Shown: piece by piece, positions 1 through 6,821 of the stretch | Numbering within the stretch: the stretch's first letter is position 1 | Layout of the letters: each line of letters starts with the position of its first letter | Assembly: GCF_012911815.1 (NCBI RefSeq) | Contig: NZ_JAATNW010000004.1 | Span: forward strand, 310,001-374,000 | Direction: 5' to 3' | From: Alteromonas ponticola | Lineage (GTDB): Bacteria; Pseudomonadota; Gammaproteobacteria; Enterobacterales; Alteromonadaceae | Length of the DNA stretch: 64,000 nt | The notes under the pieces: model-generated | Database searches by the model: none | What the model was told of the DNA's origin: nothing | What the model saw: only the letters and a program-made list of their open reading frames with translations | Program-made: the position numbers and the translations under genes

Positions 1-203
1 TTTACAACTGATACCGTCTTGTTACCAACAAGCTAGTTCCTTTCCTCGTGACGCCAGTGAGTGGAGCCCTGCTTCGCTGGCGTAGCGAACCTGTTTAATC
101 AGTCTCACCCGTTTGATACAGCAACTATTTCTGTGCACACCACGTTAACTCACCCCTGAGAAACACCTTCTACCTGAGATTTAATGCCGAACCAGGTAAC
201 TAT

Positions 204-243
204 ACCGAACATAATGTTAAAAATTTTTGACATTATGTTTGGT
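204..243. promoter_or_regulatory. 40-bp near-perfect palindrome, probable operator of the downstream membrane protein/XRE pair
   Basis: Arms ACCGAACATAATGT (204-217) and ACATTATGTTTGGT (230-243) are inverted copies. The A/T-rich centre also pairs, so only two base pairs across 40 bp fail. A consensus -35 hexamer TTGACA (227-232) lies inside the right half, so a bound protein would block RNA polymerase. The second gene of the downstream pair encodes a small XRE repressor-like protein, which makes autoregulation the simplest reading. The palindrome is seen; its role is inferred. Confidence 0.6.
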
Positions 244-284
244 TTGGATTACTTTTTGTGCATAATTCACTCAGGGAGAAAAAA

Positions 285-767
285 ATGAGCTTATCGTATC
301 GTGAAAAAACAGTGTGGGTGTCCTTGCTGGTTTCTTTAATTCTTGCCAGCTACTTTGGCAGTCAGTTACAGGCACTCTTCAGTGTCGGTCCAGCCGTTGA
401 CGCCACTGCGGTTTCTGCTTTGCTGCTAAAAATTGTGATTGCGTTTATCGTGGTGGAAGTGGTTATGCACGCACTATTGGCGATGGAAGAGCAAGAAGGC
501 GCGGATGAACCTGAAGATGAGCGAGAGGCGACCTTCCGCTTCCGTGCTAATGAATGGGGTTACTGGTGTTTGTCTATTGGGGTCATCATTTGCATTATAA
601 ATGAATTAATGAATAAGCAATTAGCGGAAGGTGCCGCCATTTCGGATAACCCATTCTTCCAGTCGTTCGGCTTAGCGCCGCTCGAATTAAAATTGGTGAT
701 CGTCTTCTGGCTTTCAGAAATCGTGCGTTTCAGTGCGCATCTGTATTATTACCGCAAGGGTGAATAA
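285..767 (+). CDS. Four-helix membrane protein paired with an XRE regulator
   Basis: A 160-residue inner-membrane protein with predicted membrane helices near residues 10-30, 45-66, 92-109 and 133-153. An acidic loop (about 68-82) is followed by DEREATFRFRANEWGY, which resembles the DER...AN..(S/G)Y signature of small membrane proteins (DUF2178-like) commonly encoded beside YozG-type HTH regulators. The ATG at 285 is chosen because AGGGAG (273-278) sits at the right distance; an upstream ATG at 258 lacks a good site. The regulator gene starts 2 nt after the stop, so the two are cotranscribed. The biochemical function is unknown. The protein could be a sensor partner or target of the regulator. 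Confidence 0.75.
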   Translation: MSLSYREKTVWVSLLVSLILASYFGSQLQALFSVGPAVDATAVSALLLKIVIAFIVVEVVMHALLAMEEQEGADEPEDEREATFRFRANEWGYWCLSIGVIICIINELMNKQLAEGAAISDNPFFQSFGLAPLELKLVIVFWLSEIVRFSAHLYYYRKGE

Positions 768-769
768 AC

Positions 770-985
770 ATGGCGCATTTTGTTATTACCAACAAGATTC
801 GCGAATTACGTTTTTTTGCTGATGAAATGACCCAAAGTGCACTGGCAGAACAGGTTGGGGTAACCCGCCAAACCATAATGGCAATTGAAAAAGGAAAGTA
901 TTCTCCTTCGTTGGAAGTTGCTTTTAAGATAGCCCAGGCATTTGGAAAACCGTTACAAGACGTATTCTTTTATGAAAAGCAGTAG
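770..985 (+). CDS. Small XRE/YozG-family HTH transcriptional regulator
   Basis: A 71-residue protein that is almost entirely one Cro/C1-type helix-turn-helix domain. The recognition region reads QSALAEQVGVTRQTIMAIEKGKY, and the end, PLQDVFFYE, is typical of the short YozG class that has no effector domain. A Shine-Dalgarno-like AAGGGTGA lies just upstream, inside the end of the preceding gene, and the gap is only 2 nt. It probably binds the palindrome upstream of the pair and represses both genes. Its stop codon abuts the stop of the convergent ybaK gene, with no space for a separate terminator. Confidence 0.85.
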   Translation: MAHFVITNKIRELRFFADEMTQSALAEQVGVTRQTIMAIEKGKYSPSLEVAFKIAQAFGKPLQDVFFYEKQ

Positions 986-1453
986 TCAGCAGGTGAGTTC
1001 AGCAAAGCGCGCATTGAGTTGCGCGCGCAGTGCTTCAGGATTCATTTCAATTTCTACGCCGCGGCGGCCTGCGCTGATGTAAATTGTTTTAAACGGATGT
1101 GCAGAAGTATCAATAAATGTGCGTAATCGCTTTTTCTGACCCAGCGGGCTGACCCCTCCTAACACATAGCCAGTGGCGCGCTCGACGAGCGTCGCTGCTG
1201 CCATTGACGCTTTCTTTGCTCCCGCTGCTTTGGCAATTTGTTTCATGTTCAATTTGCACGTCACCGGCAATAAGCCCACTACCAGTTCGTTCGTGTCCAG
1301 GCTTACCACCAGGGTTTTAAAGACCTGAACTGCGGGCACGCCTAGTTTTTCAGCAGCTTCCAGGCCGTAAGACTCTCTATCAGGTGCATGCTTGTAAGTG
1401 TGAATATGATGAGCGATGTTCGCCTGGCAAAGTATCTTAATAGCGGGTGTCAT
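986..1453 (-). CDS. ybaK: Cys-tRNA(Pro)/Cys-tRNA(Cys) deacylase YbaK
   Basis: A 155-residue single-domain protein of the YbaK/EbsC family, which hydrolyses Cys-tRNA(Pro) mischarged by prolyl-tRNA synthetase. The family hallmarks are visible: KTLVV with the conserved lysine (about residue 46), GYVLGGVSPLGQKKRLRTFID in the middle, and SAGRRGVEIEM near the C-terminus. Length matches the E. coli protein (159). It is cytosolic and acts in trans with ProRS. It is a lone gene, convergent with the XRE regulator gene, and upstream DNA (1454-1600) separates it from the divergent sulfur transporter genes. Confidence 0.93.
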   Translation of the reverse strand: MTPAIKILCQANIAHHIHTYKHAPDRESYGLEAAEKLGVPAVQVFKTLVVSLDTNELVVGLLPVTCKLNMKQIAKAAGAKKASMAAATLVERATGYVLGGVSPLGQKKRLRTFIDTSAHPFKTIYISAGRRGVEIEMNPEALRAQLNARFAELTC

Positions 1454-1649
1454 TATTTACTCAAACACAAAAATCAGTAGATAAACTTGGTGGATATAAC
1501 GTTGTTACGTTGAGATTACTTTAGACAGTCGATTGCAAGCGGACAATTAAATAATAAACAAATTTAGTTTTTTTCCATATGCGGAATAGTTTATATTAAG
1601 CGTGAAGCTTCGATATACCTTATCAAGATTGACTATGCATGGATTAACA

Positions 1650-2078
1650 ATGATGAATTGGACAGTAACAACCTTTGACCCCTGGGCGGGTCTGGCCGGT
1701 GGCGTTTTCATCGGGACAGCCGTAGTACTCCTGTTATTCAGTATCGGAAAAATTGCAGGTATTTCAGGGATCGTCGCCGGCATATTTAATCAAAAATCCA
1801 TTGAGCTACATTGGCGGTTGGCGTTTCTGGCCGGCTTGATACTTTCTCCTATTCTATATCGCGCATTTATTGGCGAGTTTGCGGTCATTGTGCAAACTGA
1901 AACCCTGTGGATGGTTATAGCAGGGCTGCTTGTCGGATTCGGCACCAGACTGGGTAGTGGCTGCACCTCGGGACACGGTGTGGCCGGCCTGGCCCGCCTT
2001 TCCCCGCGCTCGCTCGTGGCGACCTTAATCTTTATGGTCACTGCGGTCGCTACTGTGAGTGTGATTAGATATCTTTAA
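1650..2078 (+). CDS. YeeE/YedE-family sulfur transporter, N-terminal half subunit
   Basis: A polytopic membrane protein of about 142 residues, equal to the first half of a YeeE/YedE (COG2391, TsuA-type thiosulfate uptake) protein. The diagnostic segment GTRLGSGCTSGHGVAGL carries the conserved pore cysteine (about Cys105 from this start). In the single-chain family two such cysteines relay thiosulfate through the membrane; here the partner cysteine is in the next gene. The start is uncertain: in-frame ATGs at 1635, 1650 and 1653 and a GTG at 1602 exist, and none has a strong ribosome site. 1650 is preferred because GGA lies about 7 nt upstream. Cotranscribed with the following gene (15-nt gap). 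Confidence 0.85.
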   Translation: MMNWTVTTFDPWAGLAGGVFIGTAVVLLLFSIGKIAGISGIVAGIFNQKSIELHWRLAFLAGLILSPILYRAFIGEFAVIVQTETLWMVIAGLLVGFGTRLGSGCTSGHGVAGLARLSPRSLVATLIFMVTAVATVSVIRYL

Positions 2079-2093
2079 ACAACAGGTGAAAAA

Positions 2094-2528
2094 TTGAAAA
2101 CATTACTCGCTGCGCTATTTTGCGGTTTTTTATTTGGTTTTGGTCTGATCATTTCTGGCATGACCAATCCGGCCAGAGTGCTCAATTTTTTAGATTGGAG
2201 CGCCAGGTGGGACCCGACGCTTGCATTTGTGATGGGTGGGGCTATCGCGGTGGCACTGCCAGGATTTCACTGGCTTAGGAAACGAGAGAAACCTCTTTAT
2301 TCCAGCCATTTTGAACTCCCCGCTAAGCGTAAAATTGACGCTAAACTGGTTTTTGGTGCAGGTCTGTTTGGCATAGGGTGGGGTATAGCCGGATTGTGTC
2401 CCGGTCCGGCGGTAGTTGCTGCTGCCACCCTTGATAGCGACTTGCTGCTGTTCTTCGCTGCCATGGTAAGCGGTATGGTGGCTCAACATTGGTTCTTCAA
2501 TCAAAAGCTTAATAAAAACGCGCGTTAA
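2094..2528 (+). CDS. YeeE/YedE-family sulfur transporter, C-terminal half subunit
   Basis: A 144-residue membrane protein that forms the second half of the YeeE/YedE fold. It opens with FCGFLFGFGLIISGMTNPARVL and contains GIGWGIAGLCPGPAVVAAA, whose Cys102 is the second conserved family cysteine. The split into two adjacent genes resembles the PmpA/PmpB arrangement. A TTG start is used, preceded by CAGGTG; no ATG is available in frame. The last codons overlap the convergent YdjM-like gene by 4 nt. The role is uptake of thiosulfate or another reduced sulfur compound, by family membership. Confidence 0.88.
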   Translation: MKTLLAALFCGFLFGFGLIISGMTNPARVLNFLDWSARWDPTLAFVMGGAIAVALPGFHWLRKREKPLYSSHFELPAKRKIDAKLVFGAGLFGIGWGIAGLCPGPAVVAAATLDSDLLLFFAAMVSGMVAQHWFFNQKLNKNAR

Positions 2529-3556
2529 GGTAACCGCTCGTTGAGTTGCTCTGAGGAAGATGAATCAAATATTTTGTCGAGGGGGATTAGGTCACGATTA
2601 CCACTGGGAATGTCATCTATGTAGTTTACATGCTGATGCTGCTTGTCTGCATTAAGCTCTATACCCCATAACGGCTTTACCTTCTCTACCTGTGCTGAAT
2701 AGCGTAAATCACTGATCCTCTCTGCGTGCTTCGGGTCCACCACCAACCAGTTATCAGTAAACCAGCGAAATCGCTCCACATCGTCAGCATGTACCGAGCC
2801 AGGCTCAATTGAGGGAAAGTCACGCATCATATTTAGCTTTTCTATCACGGTGCCCGGATAAATTCTCGGCTCGCCCATAATGGGAAGGGCGATTGCATTA
2901 ACATAATAGCGTTGGTTGGCCTCATACAAGGTTCGCCACACGATAAGATTACCAATGGTCGGCATCGCTTTGATGCGTGTAGCCTGATGGCTGTTTTGCC
3001 TGACCAGCTGATCGACTGTGTTTATCGCGCGATGGTGCTGCAATACACCTAATCCCATGTAAGCAGCAAAGAAAGCAACTGACAAATAGAGCCAGTGCTT
3101 TCGTTTGACCAAACAGGTTGCAGCAATTCCTATCAGCAGGGGCAATGTCACAAACAAATCTATGATGCCTATAGTATCCCAGGCTATGCGCAAGTGGGTG
3201 AACGGCCACAGCAGTTGTGTTCCGTAAGAGGTGCAGGAATCGAGCAGACCGTGGGTGGCGTACCCTGCTGTGGCACACCAATAAATAGATTTAAATGGGT
3301 GTGCCCGGTAGAACAGTAACCACAGTAACGATGCGACAATGAATCCACCGATGGGAATGAAAAAAAGGGCATGGGTAAATTGTCGATGTAATTCCAGTGC
3401 CAGCAAAGGATCCTGACTGGATTGAAGCAAAATATCCAAATCGGGTGCCATACCCGCCGCTGCACCGATAAATGCAGCGTGTTTCAGTCGGGTTTTGTCT
3501 TTACTTATTACTAAGGCGGCTGTGGCGCCGATAACACCTTGGGTAACAGGATCCAT
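2525..3556 (-). CDS. Membrane-bound metal-dependent hydrolase, YdjM/LexA-binding-type family
   Basis: A 343-residue protein of the YdjM-like inner-membrane metal-dependent hydrolase family (PF04307). The N-terminus MDPVTQGVIGA, the metal-site-like PDLD (residues 38-41), HRQFTH (57-62) and THGLLDSCTSYG (101-112) are the characteristic conserved blocks. They are interleaved with membrane helices at about 64-84, 90-105, 125-150 and 155-175. The C-terminal 160 residues form a soluble region. Substrates of this family are not firmly known. It is a single gene; its stop overlaps that of the convergent transporter gene. Confidence 0.85.
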   Translation of the reverse strand: MDPVTQGVIGATAALVISKDKTRLKHAAFIGAAAGMAPDLDILLQSSQDPLLALELHRQFTHALFFIPIGGFIVASLLWLLFYRAHPFKSIYWCATAGYATHGLLDSCTSYGTQLLWPFTHLRIAWDTIGIIDLFVTLPLLIGIAATCLVKRKHWLYLSVAFFAAYMGLGVLQHHRAINTVDQLVRQNSHQATRIKAMPTIGNLIVWRTLYEANQRYYVNAIALPIMGEPRIYPGTVIEKLNMMRDFPSIEPGSVHADDVERFRWFTDNWLVVDPKHAERISDLRYSAQVEKVKPLWGIELNADKQHQHVNYIDDIPSGNRDLIPLDKIFDSSSSEQLNERLP

Positions 3557-3647
3557 AATTCCTTAGCTTGAAATAAATCGACAGTGAATGTGCTGCAGCA
3601 AGGTATTGTTTAAACGACGATTTAACAGCACTTGTAAATTGCTTATC

Positions 3648-3677
3648 ACTTTTTACTTTTTTACTTTTTTACTTTTT
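3648..3677. repeat. Short 8-bp tandem repeat, T-rich
   Basis: Four copies of ACTTTTT(T) follow one another at 3648-3654, 3655-3662, 3663-3670 and 3671-3677. The tract lies between the 3' end of the GNAT gene and the start of the YdjM-like gene, both on the minus strand. It is a simple sequence repeat that could vary in copy number by slippage. The spacing to the start codon at 3556 makes a direct effect on translation unlikely. Confidence 0.7.
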
Positions 3678-3704
3678 GTATTTAACTTAGTACTGGTAAC
3701 GGGT

Positions 3705-4154
3705 TTATATAGATTGCTCCATAAAGTAAAAGCGCTCATCTTCGTGAGAAACGCCAAATCCGGTTCTGTAATATAAATTAATTGCAGGGCTGATTTTCAT
3801 CACCCGTAGTCTTAATTTTATCGCACCTTTATCTTTGGCTATGCGTTTGGCAAGCTGCAGTGATTCTGCACCCCAGCCCTGATTCTGAAAGGCAGCATCA
3901 ATCTGCAGATCACGCAAATAGCAGCCATCTGCATCGAAAGCTAAGCGAACTGCACCGATAACCTGACCCAGATGCACTATATCCCAATTTTCAAGTTCCT
4001 GAATATGCTGCCACACTGTATGCTCATCCCATTCGACACCGTAATGTTGGTAATAAGGGCGCATATTGCGATAGGTCATTGCCGCGGATTTAATCAGATC
4101 TGAGCATGGTGTAACGGTGATCACATGGTGGTTATTTGTATATGTGCCTGCCAC
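3705..4154 (-). CDS. GNAT-family N-acetyltransferase
   Basis: A 149-residue single-domain GNAT acetyltransferase. The acetyl-CoA pyrophosphate loop is seen as QNQGWGAESL after the beta strand CYLRDLQIDAAF, and the C-terminal part INLYYRTGFG is the usual 'A.. LYxxxGF' motif. The acceptor substrate cannot be told. Both possible starts are GTG (4154 and 4124); 4124 gives a protein beginning ITVTPCSDL that fits the family N-terminus better. A 60-codon open frame (4121-4303) ends exactly at the second start but looks non-coding. The gene stands alone. Confidence 0.8.
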   Translation of the reverse strand: MAGTYTNNHHVITVTPCSDLIKSAAMTYRNMRPYYQHYGVEWDEHTVWQHIQELENWDIVHLGQVIGAVRLAFDADGCYLRDLQIDAAFQNQGWGAESLQLAKRIAKDKGAIKLRLRVMKISPAINLYYRTGFGVSHEDERFYFMEQSI

Positions 4155-4403
4155 TGCGGTAAGTCCAATTGTCTGTGTATGTGAGCAAAACCTAAATTGG
4201 CATAGACGTTACCTATTTGTCCAGTGAGTTCGACATTGCCGGTGCCAACATTATTGCAACATTCAATTGCAGACAAACTAATTTTTAGCTCATCTGACCA
4301 CATCTATTTTCAACCATTCAATCCGTCGAAACTAGCCGTAAGTATAGGTTTCGCGTATAAATTTCAATTACATAATCATCCAGCTTAATAATTTAAATTT
4401 ATC

Positions 4404-4417
4404 TGAATACGTATGCA
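4404..4417. promoter_or_regulatory. LacI-type operator candidate upstream of the GH13 genes
   Basis: TGAATAC/GTATGCA forms a 14-bp palindrome with one mismatched pair around a central CG. This is the shape of LacI-family operators, including maltose-type repressors. It lies 91 bp upstream of the first amylase start in an A/T-rich promoter region. No LacI-family gene is in the window, so the regulator is unidentified. Confidence 0.4.
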
Positions 4418-4508
4418 AAATTTTGTTATATAAATGTTAATGACCTAGGATGGTGAATGAAATTTCCTCAGCGCTGAATATTGTAAACCTTAATAAAAGA
4501 GCGAAAAA

Positions 4509-6758
4509 ATGAAACGTAATCAATCGCTTGGGTCATTACTCAAGCTCGCTGTCATTCCGGTGGCGGCATTAGCACTTAATATATCCGATGCACTAGCACA
4601 AAATAATTTAGGTCCGGTCACAGGTAAAGATGTGGTTTATCAGATTCTTACCGACCGTTTCTATGACGGTGATAGCAGTAATAATATTCCAAGCGGTTCG
4701 CCCAGCTCCATATTTGACGGTACTGGTGGCGATCTTAAGCTTTATCAGGGTGGAGATTTCCAGGGCATCATCGACAAAATTCCCTATCTGAAAAACATGG
4801 GGATCACGGCCGTTTGGATTTCCGCGCCGTATGCTAACCGCGACGAGCCTATCATTGATTATCAGGGTGGGGGCTCCCAATTAGTCTGGTCAAGTTACCA
4901 TGGCTATCATGCGAAGAATTATTACCGCACTAATCGACATTTTGGTGATATGAGCAAGTTCGAAGCGATGGTCACGGCACTGCATAACGAAGGCATCAAA
5001 GTGGTGATCGATTTTGTGTCGAACCACACCAGTCGCTGGCAAAATCCGACCAATAATAATTCTCCGGAACACGGTCGTCTGTACGAGCCCGATAGAGACA
5101 GCAACGGCAATTTCGTGTTTGATGGCAACGGCAACCCGGTGGATCATAATAACGATGGCAGCGTGGACAACTTAATTGCGGACCCAAATGGTACCGTTAA
5201 TCCTGGCTGGTTCCACCGCATTGGTGACCGAGGCTCCGACGGTTCCCGTTATGGTTATCGCTATAAGGATTTAGGTTCACTGGCGGACTTTACCCACGAG
5301 TTGCCAGAGGTTGCTGAATATCTGGAAGAGGCAGCGATATTCTGGAAGGCTAAAGGTATTGATGGCTATCGTCACGATGCCACGCTGCACATGAATCCGG
5401 CTTTCGCGAAAGGCTTCCGTGATGCCATCGATGCGGCGGCGGGTGGTGCGGTAACCCATTTTGGCGAATTCTTTATCGGCAAACCCGATCCAAAGTACGG
5501 CGAATATGAATCGTTTCCTGACCGCACCGGCATTAACAATCTGGATTTTGAGTTTTTCCGCACGGTAACCAATGTGATTGGTAACGGCAGTGAAAACATG
5601 AACGCGCTGGCTAACTTCTACCAATATACTGCGCAGGACTATGCCTACGAAAACCAGACGGTAACCTTTATAGATAACCACGATGTACCCCGTTTTTTAC
5701 GGGTTAACAGTGATACCCGCAGTCTTGACGTGGCGTTAGCGCTAACCATGACCTCCAGAGGGATACCCAACATTTACTATGGTACTGAACAGTATGTGAA
5801 TGGACAGGATGGCAGTGAAAATGGCGGACGTGTGTTTATGCAAACGGATACCACGTTCGACCAGAGCACCCGTGCGTATAACATCATCAGCGATCTTTCT
5901 GCACTTCGTCAGCAAAATGATGCGTTAGCGTATGGAATGACATCAATTTTGTATTCCAATAGCGATGTATTGGTGATGTCGCGTAAATTTTATGACAAAG
6001 AAGTTATCATTGCAGTAAACCGTAGTCCGTTTAACACCTACAACATTCCTGCACTGTCCACTTCACTTCCTAACGGTAACTATACCGACGTTCTGGGCAG
6101 CGCCCTGGATGGTAGCTCAATCGGTGTCAGCAATGGTCAGCTCAACGGGTTCAATCTGGGCTTGCAGGAAGTCAACGTTTGGAGTTACGACCCATCACTG
6201 GGAAGCAATCCAAAATTAGGCGATATGCAGTCTGTAATGGGTCATGCAGGCAATGATGTGACTCTGTTTGGTACTGGCCTGGATGGGGCAATTCAGGTGA
6301 AATTTGGCAGTACCACCGCGAACGTGGTCAGCAATGACTACAACAGTGCAACGGTCACTGTGCCTGGTGTGGCTTCAGGAAAACGTCAGGTCACCGTCAC
6401 TAAAGGTGGCGTGACCAGTAACACTTTCGACTTTGAAGTATTGTCTGACAATCAGAATCAGATGATATTTAAAGTCGAAGCGGGCACCAGTGCCGGACAA
6501 CAGGTGTACGTGGTGGGCAGCATTCCTGAATTAGGCAACTGGGATCCGACCAAAGCGCTGGATGCATTCCATAACCCTAATAACAATGACTGGTTCCTGC
6601 CGGTGAGCGTACCTAAAAACACATCTTTCGAGTTTAAATATATTCTTAAAGATGGTTCTGGTAACGTGACCTGGGAGTCAGGTTCAAACCGCTCGGCAAC
6701 GTCTTCAACGGATGAAAACGGTGTGGTTGACCGCGCAGAGGATTTCTTCCGATACTAG
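4509..6758 (+). CDS. Exported GH13 amylase with CGTase-like ABCDE architecture
   Basis: A 749-residue secreted starch-acting enzyme with a signal peptide to about residue 30 (cleavage after ALA). The catalytic TIM barrel has nucleophile Asp290 (GYRHD), acid/base Glu320 (HFGEFF) and Asp392 (FIDNHD). The C domain follows to about 565, then a TIG/IPT-like D domain (about 575-655) and a C-terminal CBM20 starch-binding domain with VYVVGSIPELGNWDP. This is the order of cyclodextrin glucanotransferases, and similarity to those enzymes runs throughout. However, the position equivalent to the cyclisation residue Tyr195 is Gly256, and the position of Lys232 is Leu293. Both are amylase-like changes, so hydrolysis is more likely than cyclodextrin formation. 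The next gene is a second GH13 enzyme, probably cotranscribed. Confidence 0.9.
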   Translation: MKRNQSLGSLLKLAVIPVAALALNISDALAQNNLGPVTGKDVVYQILTDRFYDGDSSNNIPSGSPSSIFDGTGGDLKLYQGGDFQGIIDKIPYLKNMGITAVWISAPYANRDEPIIDYQGGGSQLVWSSYHGYHAKNYYRTNRHFGDMSKFEAMVTALHNEGIKVVIDFVSNHTSRWQNPTNNNSPEHGRLYEPDRDSNGNFVFDGNGNPVDHNNDGSVDNLIADPNGTVNPGWFHRIGDRGSDGSRYGYRYKDLGSLADFTHELPEVAEYLEEAAIFWKAKGIDGYRHDATLHMNPAFAKGFRDAIDAAAGGAVTHFGEFFIGKPDPKYGEYESFPDRTGINNLDFEFFRTVTNVIGNGSENMNALANFYQYTAQDYAYENQTVTFIDNHDVPRFLRVNSDTRSLDVALALTMTSRGIPNIYYGTEQYVNGQDGSENGGRVFMQTDTTFDQSTRAYNIISDLSALRQQNDALAYGMTSILYSNSDVLVMSRKFYDKEVIIAVNRSPFNTYNIPALSTSLPNGNYTDVLGSALDGSSIGVSNGQLNGFNLGLQEVNVWSYDPSLGSNPKLGDMQSVMGHAGNDVTLFGTGLDGAIQVKFGSTTANVVSNDYNSATVTVPGVASGKRQVTVTKGGVTSNTFDFEVLSDNQNQMIFKVEAGTSAGQQVYVVGSIPELGNWDPTKALDAFHNPNNNDWFLPVSVPKNTSFEFKYILKDGSGNVTWESGSNRSATSSTDENGVVDRAEDFFRY

Positions 6759-6767
6759 TAATTAACC

Positions 6768-6793
6768 GCCGGGAGCGTTCATTCGCTCTCGGC
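6768..6793 (+). other. Intergenic hairpin between the two GH13 genes
   Basis: GCCGGGAGCG (6768-6777) and CGCTCTCGGC (6784-6793) pair over 10 bp with one G-U and a 6-nt loop. There is no U-run after it, so it is more likely an mRNA-processing or stabilising stem than a terminator. Confidence 0.55.
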
Positions 6794-6821
6794 ATTTACC
6801 TAAAAAGCACACGAAGTTTAC

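Noticed and set aside
4121-4303. 60-codon minus-strand frame upstream of the GNAT gene
   Set aside because: No ribosome site or recognisable composition; its end at the GNAT start (ATGTGA) could be chance. A frameshifted GNAT N-terminus was considered, but the GNAT domain is already complete.
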